DNA of 5,820 nucleotides, from contig JAJYBT010000217.1 in assembly GCA_021778875.1 (NCBI GenBank), forward strand, positions 1 to 5,820, written 5' to 3'. The stretch is from Acidobacteriota bacterium. GTDB taxonomy: Bacteria > Acidobacteriota > Terriglobia > Terriglobales > Acidobacteriaceae. Made by a program: the position numbers and the translations under genes. Below, in pieces: positions 1 to 5,820 of the stretch; the stretch's first letter is position 1; each line of letters opens with the position of its first letter. The notes below the pieces were generated by a model. It was not told where the DNA came from, did not search any database, and saw only the letters and a list, made by a program, of their open reading frames with translations.

Positions 1-181
1 CCTGCGTTTTGCCGGCGAGGCGGCGGAAGGCGCGCGCGTGCAGGATGCGGGCGACATCGCGCGCGAAGGGCGAGCGATAGGCGTGGGGCGGCTCGTCATG
101 AACTCGACGAGAGAGCTCGCCTGCGCCGTGGACCGCAATGCCGCTGGGCAGAGGGAGGACTGGTTGGGATTCTGCGGTCAT
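1..181 (-). CDS. dgt: dGTPase-like dNTP triphosphohydrolase, N-terminal part (runs off left edge)
   Basis: Only the first 60 codons are present. The reading frame begins with ATG at 181-179 and is open to base 1. Residues 36-60 read RSPFARDVARILHARAFRRL followed by AGKTQ. This closely matches the conserved block at the start of dGTPase family proteins (R-S/T-x-F-x-R-D-x-x-R-I-I/L-H-x-x-A-F-R-R-L-x-x-K-T-Q-V). Those cytoplasmic HD-domain enzymes hydrolyse dNTPs, classically dGTP, to the deoxynucleoside and triphosphate. The HD metal-binding residues would lie outside the window, so catalytic competence cannot be judged. The start is supported by a strong Shine-Dalgarno, GGAAGGA, at 192-186. 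An out-of-frame ATG at 185-183 sits directly against that site and is rejected because it leaves no spacer. The gene is divergent from the sugar-binding protein gene. The family is clear; the exact substrate is not. Confidence 0.85.
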   Translation of the reverse strand, partial: MTAESQPVLPLPSGIAVHGAGELSRRVHDEPPHAYRSPFARDVARILHARAFRRLAGKTQ

Positions 182-226
182 CCATTCCTTCCGACATCGA
201 TGGCGTGCTGTTCCAGTGTACGTCCG

Positions 227-232
227 GTTATA
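227..232 (-). promoter_or_regulatory. candidate -10 box for the dgt-like gene
   Basis: On the minus strand these bases read TATAAC, a one-mismatch fit to the sigma-70 -10 consensus. The box lies about 45 bases upstream of the dgt-like start codon, a normal leader length. I see no good TTGACA-like -35 at a 16-18 base spacing, so this is a suggestion only. The same hexamer occurs on the opposite strand at 310-315, upstream of the divergent gene. Confidence 0.35.
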
Positions 233-244
233 CCGCAACAAGGT

Positions 245-288
245 GCGTGATTGAGGCAGCGCAATGACGAGCGTGTCCTGAATCACGC
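245..288. repeat. inverted repeat GCGTGATT-N28-AATCACGC in the divergent promoter region
   Basis: Perfect 8-base arms lie at 245-252 and 281-288, separated by 28 bases. The pairing can extend outward by a G-T pair (244/289) and a G-C pair (243/290). The repeat lies between the two opposed TATAAC boxes, where the -35 regions of both divergent promoters would be. It could be a split operator for a DNA-binding regulator, or a stem-loop in a longer transcript. The arms are short and could arise by chance, so the role is inferred. Confidence 0.35.
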
Positions 289-309
289 GCGTGTGCGTGC
301 GAGCGGTGC

Positions 310-315
310 TATAAC
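310..315 (+). promoter_or_regulatory. candidate -10 box for the sugar-binding protein gene
   Basis: TATAAC stands out in a GC-rich stretch and would place transcription initiation near base 322. That gives a leader of about 125 bases before the ATG at 447. No recognisable TTGACA-like -35 lies 16-18 bases upstream; that position is GC-rich (around 287-293) and overlaps the right arm of the inverted repeat. I recognise no riboswitch consensus in the leader. Confidence 0.35.
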
Positions 316-436
316 GAGCTTCGTGCGGCCGGGGTGGACAATCCGCATCCATGGGGAGTACCATCCTGCCGAATTTTTCGTGGGGTGACGCCGGGGAGTG
401 AACGTTGCGCGCCACTCAAATTTCGACATGGGAACC

Positions 437-441
437 GGAGG
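437..441 (+). promoter_or_regulatory. Shine-Dalgarno GGAGG that fixes the start of the binding-protein gene
   Basis: GGAGG sits five bases before the ATG at 447. It decides in favour of that codon over an in-frame TTG at 405, which would add 14 residues ahead of a normal lipoprotein signal peptide and has no comparable ribosome site. Confidence 0.8.
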
Positions 442-446
442 CAGGC

Positions 447-1433
447 ATGAAGACGATGAGAGTGGTTGCGTTGGCCCTGCTGGCGCTGGGCATAGTGTTC
501 ACTTCGGGCTGTAAACAGCATTCACCGAAAGAGGTCTACTATCTGGTTTCAAACAACATGGGGTTGTCGTACTGGCAGACGGCGGCGGCGGGCTTCAAGA
601 AGGCGGCAGCCCAGTACGGAGTGACTGCGAAGGTGGTTGGCCCGCAGAACTACAGCGCGCAGGATGAGCTGACCGAACTGCAGCATGCGGTGGCAGCCAA
701 GCCGGCGGGCATTCTGATTTCGGTGTCTGACATAGCGGTGCTGCAGCCGGAGATCAACGTGGCGATTCAGTCGGGCATTCCGGTAATCACGATGGACTCC
801 GATGCGGCCGGGAGCCGGCGACTGTACTTTATCGGGACGAACAACCTGGAGGCCGGAAGGCTGGGTGGCCGGCGCCTGATTGAGAAGCTGGGCGGCAAGG
901 GCAACGTGGTCTTCTTCTCGCTGGCAGGGCAGCCAAACATCGAGGAGCGGTTGAAGGGCTTCAAGGATGTTCTGGAGACGCGGCCGGATATTCACATTGC
1001 GGACGTGGTGGACATCAAGGGCGATGCACGGATTGCTTTTGACAAGACGCAGCAGCTGCTGGCGCAGACGGGTCCGCAGAAGATCAACGCGATTGTGTGC
1101 CTGGAGGCTTCCTCGGGCAAGCTGGTGGCGGACGCGGTGAAACGCATGAACGCCACCGATCGCGAGGTGATTGCGTGGGACGTGGACCAGGGGACGTTGG
1201 ACGCGATCAAGGACGGCACCATTGACTCAACCATTGCGCAGAAGCCGTACAGCATGGCGTACATCGGGTTGAAGGCGCTGGACGAGATCTTCCACAATCC
1301 GCCGAAGCAGCTTGACCGGGATTACAGCTCCGATCCGTTCTCGCCGTATCCGGATTTTGTGGACACGGGGACGTCTCTGGTGGACAAGAACAACGTGGAC
1401 CTGTACATTGCCGCGGCGGCACAGGCACGGTAG
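447..1433 (+). CDS. RbsB-like sugar ABC transporter substrate-binding lipoprotein
   Basis: The product has 328 residues, the usual size for a ribose/galactose-type periplasmic binding protein (Peripla_BP_4 class, type I fold). Residues 1-21 form a lipoprotein signal peptide: a charged start with K2 and R5, a hydrophobic stretch from 6 to 18, then TSGC with the predicted lipidated Cys22. The mature part has the family layout: a first strand around 29-36, helix 41-57, a GILISVSD segment near 88-95, and IPVITMDSD at 111-119. Residues aligning by eye with E. coli RbsB ligand contacts are retained: Asp117 (RbsB D89), Arg168 (R141), Asp245 (D215) and Gln265 (Q235). The position of RbsB N190 is around VCLEASS (217-223) and is not Asn. 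Together these suggest a monosaccharide or similar polyol ligand, but its identity is not determined. In the family, such proteins deliver a ligand to an inner-membrane permease and ATPase. No such gene lies downstream; the next gene converges on it. The ligand and partner transporter are unknown. Confidence 0.88.
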   Translation: MKTMRVVALALLALGIVFTSGCKQHSPKEVYYLVSNNMGLSYWQTAAAGFKKAAAQYGVTAKVVGPQNYSAQDELTELQHAVAAKPAGILISVSDIAVLQPEINVAIQSGIPVITMDSDAAGSRRLYFIGTNNLEAGRLGGRRLIEKLGGKGNVVFFSLAGQPNIEERLKGFKDVLETRPDIHIADVVDIKGDARIAFDKTQQLLAQTGPQKINAIVCLEASSGKLVADAVKRMNATDREVIAWDVDQGTLDAIKDGTIDSTIAQKPYSMAYIGLKALDEIFHNPPKQLDRDYSSDPFSPYPDFVDTGTSLVDKNNVDLYIAAAAQAR

Positions 1434-1465
1434 AGCCGGCAGGCGATTGGCCTGCTGCATGGCTC
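1433..1465 (+). other. stem-loop at the stop codon of the binding-protein gene
   Basis: The last base of the stop codon begins an outer stem, GAGCC (1433-1437) with GGCTC (1461-1465). It encloses a perfect inner stem, GCAGGC (1439-1444) with GCCTGC (1450-1455), around a five-base GATTG loop. No T-run follows, so it is not a canonical intrinsic terminator. It could protect the 3' end of the mRNA or mark Rho-dependent ending. The fold is read by eye without energy calculation. Confidence 0.4.
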
Positions 1466-1543
1466 GGCACACTGGCGAAAATGAGACGCAGAGACCGGGC
1501 GTGAGGTAAGGCCTGCCCCGGCAGACGGATACGCACCAAAGAG

Positions 1544-1578
1544 AAGCGGCGGCCCGCATGGATGACGGACCGCCGTTT
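1544..1578. terminator. probable bidirectional intrinsic terminator between converging genes
   Basis: CGGCGG (1547-1552) pairs perfectly with CCGCCG (1570-1575). The stem extends inward by CCG (1554-1556) with CGG (1566-1568) after one mismatch, leaving a nine-base loop. It extends outward by a G-T and two A-T pairs. On the plus strand the stem runs into TTTGTGTTTG, and on the minus strand into CTTCTCTTTGG, so both converging transcripts would meet a GC stem followed by a U-rich tail. It lies about 110 bases after the binding-protein stop and about 40 bases after the TPR stop. The tails are interrupted rather than pure T, which limits certainty. Confidence 0.65.
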
Positions 1579-1614
1579 GTGTTTGCTGCCGGTGTTGCCG
1601 AGGGATTACGCGGG

Positions 1615-3762
1615 CTACTCGGTGGGCTTGGCCGGGCTGGTGAGGCTGTCTTCCTTGGCCAGCTTGACGCGAGCGTTTTCGAGCTTCTTTTGCACCTTGG
1701 CCACCTCAGAGGGCTCGACGTCTGCAGCGGCAGATTTGGAGAACTCAGAGAGCGAAAGCTCCCACTGCGCAGCAGCCAGGCGAATGCGGCCGGTCTTCTC
1801 GTAGAGATCGCCGAGGTGATCGTGGACGGTGGGGTCGGTCTGGTCGCGCTCCGCGGCCTGGCGGAGATTTGCTTCCGCCATCTCGTACTGGCCGAGCTTG
1901 AAGTAGGCCCAGCCGAGGGAGTCGAGATAGGCGCCGTTCATGGGCTCCAACTCGACGGCTTTGCGGATCAGGCTGAGCGCCTCCGTGAGGCGGGTTCCCT
2001 TGTCGGCGAGCATGTAGCCGAGGTAGTTCAGGGTCATGGCGTTGTTGGGGTCGATGGCCAGGACCTCGCGGAAGTACCGCTCGGCGGGATCGAGGTGTTT
2101 TTGCCGCTCAGCGAGCGCGCCACGGAGGAAGAGCAGATAGACGCGGTCTTCCTTCTTGGTGGTGAGCGCCTCAGCCTTGTTCAGGGCATCCTCGGCGTCC
2201 TTCCAGCGGCGCAGGCGGGTGTACATCTGGGCCAGAGTCAGCCAGACGGTGCGGTCCTTGCTGGAGTTGTCGAGCAGTGACCGGGCCATGGCGATGCCTT
2301 CGTCGGCCTTGCCTTCGTCGGTGAGCTCGCCGGCGAGCATCAGCTTGAGGTCTGAGTTCCTGGGGTCGGCTGCGGCGGCCTCGCGCGAGACGGCGATGGC
2401 CTTGTCGAACATCTTGGCGTCGCGGTAGGTGTCCACCTGGCCCTGATAGCCGCGCAGCGCCATGTCGCCGCCGAGCGCGATCATCTTCTGGTAGGTGGCG
2501 ATGGCAAGGTCGACCTTGTTCTGCTCGTGATAGACAGCGCCGAGCCGCTCAAGGAAGATGCCGCGATTGTTCTTTTCTTCGGTGGTGTAAGCGCCGTTGG
2601 CGTGCGAGGTGAGCTCGACCATGTGGGAGAACACATCGGCGGAGTCGTCATAACGGCCGAGGACATCGAGCAGAAGGCCCTCGTTGTAGCCGGCCTCGAG
2701 CGAGTTGGGATCCTTTTTGCGCGCCTTGCGGATGGTGGCGAGGGCCTCCTCGTACTTGCCCTGGCGGCGCTGAATCTCAGAGATGCGGACGAAGGTTTCG
2801 GCATTCTCAGGATCGGCAGCAGCCAGCGCTTTGAACTGCTTGAGGGCGGCATCCAGCTGGTTGTCACTGAGCAGGGCCTGCGCCAGCGCGGCAGTGGTGC
2901 GCAGGTCGCCCGGCTCCTGATCGGCGGCGCGCTGGTAGGCGGCGATGGCGTCCTTGCTGCGCTTGAGCTGGTCATAGGCCGCGCCGAGGGCGAACTCCAT
3001 CTTGGCGGAGCGATCGGCTGCCGGAACCGCCTCAATGACCTGGGCGGCGTGGGCGATGTCGCCGTTTTCCGCGTAGAGGCGGGCTAGGTTCAGCACCACG
3101 TCCTCAGAGTCGGGATCGATGCCCTGCGCGATCTGGAACTGCTCCTCTGCCTTTTTGGTCTGGTGCTTGACGCTGTAAAGCTGCCCCAGGAGCATGTGGT
3201 CTTCCACGCTCTTCGGCTGGAGCTCCACGATCTTTTCGAACTCGGCGATTGCCTTGTCGAGCGTGTTGCCGCTGGGCGAGGCCGAGGAGACGGCGTTCTG
3301 TGCCTCTCCGAGCTGGCGCAGATAGATGCGGCCGAGGAGCTTGTGCGCGTCCACGTTGTTGGGATCGGCGGCCAGCAGACCGCGCGCGGTGGCTTCCGCC
3401 TCGCGCGTGCGGCCGGTGCGCAGATAGAGGTCGGCCAGAGCGTTGTTCAGATCCGGAGAGCCGGGGTCGGCGTTCAGAGCCGCCTTGTACTCCTCGATGG
3501 CGTGGCTTGCGAACTCCGGCCGGCCGGTGTTCATGGCCTGCTCTTCGTAGATGGCGGCCATGCCGGCGTGGAAGTACGCCTTGGCGCGATCACTGGACTG
3601 CGGCGCGACGGGCGCGGCCTTGGCCTGCGTGGTCTTGTTGGGGGCGCTGGAATCCGCCTTTGCCACGGCGGACTGTGCGTGCGCGTTCCAGGCTGGCGAC
3701 ACCAGAAGGGAGGCGGCTGCTAACGATAGCCAAAGGGGCTGCAAACTGTGATCTGCTCTCAT
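1615..3762 (-). CDS. secreted tetratricopeptide-repeat protein of unknown function
   Basis: With the ATG at 3762 the product has 715 residues. Residues 1-29 look like a Sec signal peptide: R2, a hydrophobic core from about 10 to 22 (LWLSLAAASLLVS), and an AHA|QS cleavage site. A low-complexity linker follows to about 55. Residues 57-670 are helical repeats with TPR hallmarks (G at 8, A at 20, P near 32), for example LADLYLRTGRTREAEA (109-124), LLGQLYSVKHQTKKAEEQF (191-209) and LGWAYFKLGQYEMAEANL (616-633). The block LNYLGYMLADKGTRLTEALS (578-597), then AYLDSLGWAYFKLGQY, then DHLGDLYEKTG, resembles the C-terminal signature of Pseudomonas PA4667-type TPR proteins. TPRs bind proteins; there is no enzymatic domain, so a periplasmic or outer-membrane scaffold role is inferred. 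The C-terminus (677-715) is charged and repeat-free. The start is uncertain: AAGGA lies only two bases before this ATG, an in-frame ATG exists at 3780, and an in-frame GTG at 3960 overlaps the upstream stop. Confidence 0.85.
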   Translation of the reverse strand: MRADHSLQPLWLSLAAASLLVSPAWNAHAQSAVAKADSSAPNKTTQAKAAPVAPQSSDRAKAYFHAGMAAIYEEQAMNTGRPEFASHAIEEYKAALNADPGSPDLNNALADLYLRTGRTREAEATARGLLAADPNNVDAHKLLGRIYLRQLGEAQNAVSSASPSGNTLDKAIAEFEKIVELQPKSVEDHMLLGQLYSVKHQTKKAEEQFQIAQGIDPDSEDVVLNLARLYAENGDIAHAAQVIEAVPAADRSAKMEFALGAAYDQLKRSKDAIAAYQRAADQEPGDLRTTAALAQALLSDNQLDAALKQFKALAAADPENAETFVRISEIQRRQGKYEEALATIRKARKKDPNSLEAGYNEGLLLDVLGRYDDSADVFSHMVELTSHANGAYTTEEKNNRGIFLERLGAVYHEQNKVDLAIATYQKMIALGGDMALRGYQGQVDTYRDAKMFDKAIAVSREAAAADPRNSDLKLMLAGELTDEGKADEGIAMARSLLDNSSKDRTVWLTLAQMYTRLRRWKDAEDALNKAEALTTKKEDRVYLLFLRGALAERQKHLDPAERYFREVLAIDPNNAMTLNYLGYMLADKGTRLTEALSLIRKAVELEPMNGAYLDSLGWAYFKLGQYEMAEANLRQAAERDQTDPTVHDHLGDLYEKTGRIRLAAAQWELSLSEFSKSAAADVEPSEVAKVQKKLENARVKLAKEDSLTSPAKPTE

Positions 3763-3836
3763 GATCCTTGGGGATTCCATGCCTAATGGTCCGGGCGGAA
3801 TGCGTTTGTATTCGCGGCGGATTTGCAAAAGGCCTT

Positions 3837-3867
3837 GCAGGCGACGGGCTTGTGCCATGCCGCCTGC
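3837..3867 (-). other. hairpin in the leader of the TPR gene
   Basis: GCAGGCG (3837-3843) and CGCCTGC (3861-3867) form a perfect 7-base stem, with a possible inner GGC/GCC stem and a TTGT loop. On the minus strand the 3' side continues AAGGCCTTTTGC, a weak T-run four bases after the stem's AAGG. It may end or attenuate transcription coming from the FUSC gene, or simply structure the 5' leader. Evidence is limited to base pairing seen by eye. Confidence 0.35.
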
Positions 3868-3878
3868 TATTAGAGACG

Positions 3879-3884
3879 ATTTTA
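3879..3884 (-). promoter_or_regulatory. weak candidate -10 box for the TPR gene
   Basis: On the minus strand these bases read TAAAAT preceded directly by TG, about 117 bases before the TPR start. A TTGCAG lies upstream at 3912-3907, but the 22-base gap is too long for a standard sigma-70 promoter. The reason to look here is the 194-base gap between the FUSC stop and the TPR start, which is large for a tight operon. Confidence 0.2.
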
Positions 3885-3956
3885 CAGGCGATTCGTCGCT
3901 CGAGTCCTGCAAATTCGCGGAGAAGTGCATTGAGCGCGGGGGCAGGGCCAGCCTTT

Positions 3957-5820
3957 TCACTCGTTTGTGCCGGTGAGGCCGCCGTGCTGGCGGAGCGACT
4001 GGAACTGGCGGTGGAGGATTTCAGCCTGGCGTTCGAGGCGGGCGAGCTGGTACTCGCCGGGGTGGTCCGGCCGGGCAATGGCGGGATACGGCTCGACGAT
4101 CTCCGGCTCGGGCCAAGGCGTTGATCCGGGGGCGGTTGCGGCGCTGATCTGCTCCTCAAGCCAGCCCAGGCGGCGGTCGAGGAGCTCAAGGCGGCTCTGG
4201 ACCCGTCTGGGCTCTTTCCACTCCCACTCGCCCTCGATGCTGGCGAGGGTGGTGACGCTTTGGCCGGCGCGGCGGAGGTAGGCGACGAAGGCGGTGGCAA
4301 AGCGCGCAAAGGGCTGGCGGCGAGGCCAGACCTCGGCCAGCAGGCGGGCCAGGGACTCCTCGGTGTCGTTGTGGGCGAGGCCAGTGGCGCGGCGGGCGTT
4401 GGCGAGGGCGCGGGAGGCGCGCGAGCGGCTGCGCCAGGAGGCGGCGAGCAAGGCAAGGTAGCGTCGGTCAGCAGCGAGACTGGCACGCAGGAACTCCGGC
4501 GTGCGCTCGCGCTCGTAGGTGGGGAAGAGAAAGATCATGGCCACGATGGCGATGACGGCGCCGGCGATGGTGTTGGCGGTGCGGACGAGCGCCAGTTGCC
4601 AGTCGCCGGAGTAGGGCAGCCAGGCGAGCACGAAGGTGGGCGTGAGGAAGAACGCAAAGGCAGCGTAGCTAACCGGCATGATGGCCAGCGCCAGCAGGGC
4701 CAGCGGGAACAGGATGGCCGCCGTGATGAGCTGCGAATGCAGAGCGACGGCCAGCATGGCGGCCAGAATGCCGCCAGCCACGGTGCCGCCGATGCGCTCC
4801 AAGCCACGGCGCAGGGTACCGGAGACGTGCGGTTGCAGCACGATGAGCGAGGTGAGCAGCAGCCAGTAGCCGTGGTCGATGTGCCAGAGCAGGATGATGG
4901 CGACGTCGAGGCCGCAGACCAGCGCGATGCGCGCGGCGTGGCGCAGCGTGAGCGAGCGCGGGGTTAAGTTGGCAGCAAGCTGCTCGAGGTTCCAGCGCTG
5001 GCGCAACTGGCTCATGCGCTCATAGACATAGGCGAAGTGGCCGACGGAGTGCGCGGGGTGAGCTGAGTGGAGGCTGGGCGTCTTGCCCAGGCGCAGGAGC
5101 GCGGCCGCCTCAATGGAGGCTTCGAGGAGGGCCGCGGCCTCAGTGACCTGCGTGAGCAGGAACTGGGTGGAGGCATCTGTGGAGTCAAGGCAGCCGGAGA
5201 GGGTGCGGGGCAGTTGCTCAATCTGCTGGCGGCGGGCGCGGGCGGTGGCCAGCGTCTCTCCGCGGCGGCGCACGAGCAGGGACGCGACCCACAACTCGGC
5301 CTCGTGCAGCTCGTCGAGGCCGGAGAGGCTGCGATTGAAGCAGGAGGAGAGGCCGGCGCCAGCCTGCGACTCGAGGTGCTCGGCGAGCGCCACGGTGCGG
5401 GCGATGAGGAGGTCGGCGTGCTCGAGCAGAACGACGAGCTGGCGTCCGCGCGGAGTTTCTGCGCGGTACTCGGCGCGGATATTTGCGACGGCCAGCCAGC
5501 CCTGCTCGACGGCGCGGCGGACGCGGTACTGGTGGTGCTGCGCGAGGCGGTGCCACAGGGTGGCGCGCTGCTGCTCACGGCCGGCGAGGTCGGCCAAGGA
5601 GGCGAGGAATGAAGCGAGCTCTCGGTAGCACTCGGCGACGGCGGAGCGCGCGGGACGGTAGGCATCGAGCGGCCACAGGAAGAGCGAGAGCAGCGCGGCC
5701 CAGGCTCCGCCGGCGAGGATCATCAGCGCCCAGCCGAGGGCAGCGCGCCAGGAGGTGGTCGGCGTGCCGACTCCGCAGACGTAGATGACCTGCACGAGCA
5801 GACCGGCCGAGGAAAAGGGC
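3957..5820 (-). CDS. FUSC/YccS-family inner-membrane protein, 5'-truncated by the window edge
   Basis: About 620 codons are visible, open to the right edge and ending in TGA at 3959-3957. A GTG at 5795 is not the likely start: the frame runs on upstream with hydrophobic residues (PFSSAGLLVQVIYV), and family members have a longer N-terminal helix bundle. Counting from that GTG, residues 16-41 form a membrane helix ending in LFLWPLDAYRP, typical of the last helix of the first bundle. Residues 50-280 are a soluble, mostly helical domain. The second bundle spans about 285-425 and opens with HAARIALVCGL and the signature GYWLLLTSLIVLQP (309-322), then SGTLRRGLERIGGTVAGG (325-342). Residues 430-612 are a cytoplasmic, Arg-rich tail with a possible coiled coil at 532-551. 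Relatives include YccS, YhfK and the aromatic acid exporter AaeB; many are putative exporters with unknown substrate. The same-strand TPR gene lies downstream. Confidence 0.87.
   Translation of the reverse strand, partial: PFSSAGLLVQVIYVCGVGTPTTSWRAALGWALMILAGGAWAALLSLFLWPLDAYRPARSAVAECYRELASFLASLADLAGREQQRATLWHRLAQHHQYRVRRAVEQGWLAVANIRAEYRAETPRGRQLVVLLEHADLLIARTVALAEHLESQAGAGLSSCFNRSLSGLDELHEAELWVASLLVRRRGETLATARARRQQIEQLPRTLSGCLDSTDASTQFLLTQVTEAAALLEASIEAAALLRLGKTPSLHSAHPAHSVGHFAYVYERMSQLRQRWNLEQLAANLTPRSLTLRHAARIALVCGLDVAIILLWHIDHGYWLLLTSLIVLQPHVSGTLRRGLERIGGTVAGGILAAMLAVALHSQLITAAILFPLALLALAIMPVSYAAFAFFLTPTFVLAWLPYSGDWQLALVRTANTIAGAVIAIVAMIFLFPTYERERTPEFLRASLAADRRYLALLAASWRSRSRASRALANARRATGLAHNDTEESLARLLAEVWPRRQPFARFATAFVAYLRRAGQSVTTLASIEGEWEWKEPRRVQSRLELLDRRLGWLEEQISAATAPGSTPWPEPEIVEPYPAIARPDHPGEYQLARLERQAEILHRQFQSLRQHGGLTGTNE

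Noticed and set aside
38..250. A 70-codon plus-strand open frame at the left end
   Set aside because: It is antisense to the dGTPase N-terminus, whose conserved block is unmistakable on the minus strand.
396..417. Short GAGTG/CACTC stem (396-400 with 413-417) in the same leader
   Set aside because: Only five pairs with an unstructured 12-base loop; not enough to call a regulatory element.
365..445. Possible sequestering of the ribosome site: CCTGCC (365-370) is complementary to GGCAGG (440-445) in the binding-protein leader
   Set aside because: Six complementary bases in a 125-base GC-rich leader are expected by chance, and no further supporting helix or riboswitch consensus was seen.
1512..1523. 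CTGCCCCGGCAG palindrome-like sequence upstream of the terminator
   Set aside because: The stem is at most four usable pairs and no T-run follows; the 1544-1578 hairpin is a far better terminator.
1558..2280. A 240-codon plus-strand open frame opposite the TPR gene, with similar ones at 2527-3087 and 3163-3723
   Set aside because: These are antisense shadows produced by the GC-rich codon use of the TPR gene; they have no plausible ribosome site or family match, and the minus-strand frame shows clear TPR repeats throughout.
3590..4486. A 298-codon minus-strand open frame spanning the FUSC 3' end, the gap and the TPR 5' end
   Set aside because: It is rich in Pro, Ala, Ser and Arg, overlaps two well-supported genes in another frame and has no recognisable domain.
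4260..4967. A 235-codon plus-strand open frame opposite the FUSC gene
   Set aside because: Composition is Gly, Ala, Glu and Gln-rich as expected from reading a GC-rich membrane-protein gene backwards; the opposite strand carries the FUSC signature.

Overview
This is a GC-rich window with two partial and two complete protein-coding genes, and it looks like ordinary chromosomal housekeeping and envelope sequence. I see no RNA gene, insertion sequence, CRISPR array, phage or plasmid feature. The GC content, the signal peptides and the stand-alone solute-binding lipoprotein fit a free-living Gram-negative bacterium. My impression is Acidobacteriota (Terriglobia-like), but that is inferred from style and not proven by a marker gene.

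Layout from left to right: (1) bases 1-181, minus strand, hold the first 60 codons of a dGTPase-like dNTP triphosphohydrolase whose catalytic HD domain lies outside the window. (2) Bases 182-446 are a divergent intergenic region with two opposed TATAAC boxes flanking an inverted repeat, GCGTGATT/AATCACGC. (3) Bases 447-1433, plus strand, encode a periplasmic sugar-binding (RbsB-like) lipoprotein of the ABC importer type. (4) Bases 1434-1614 separate two converging genes; they hold a hairpin at the stop codon and a second hairpin with U-rich flanks on both strands, probably a shared bidirectional terminator. (5) Bases 1615-3762, minus strand, encode a secreted protein made almost entirely of tetratricopeptide repeats. 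(6) Bases 3763-3956 are its leader. (7) Bases 3957-5820, minus strand, encode a large FUSC/YccS-type inner-membrane protein whose first membrane helices lie beyond the right edge.

The FUSC and TPR genes point the same way and may share a transcript (FUSC first), but the 194-base gap between them leaves room for a separate TPR promoter. Both products belong to the cell envelope: one would sit in the inner membrane as a putative exporter, the other in the periplasm as a putative protein-protein scaffold. The sugar-binding protein stands alone: no permease or ATPase gene adjoins it here, so it must work with components encoded elsewhere or act as a sensor. Nothing here makes a strong case for an undescribed system. 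The most checkable leads are the symmetric divergent promoter region, the orphan binding protein and the unresolved start of the TPR gene.
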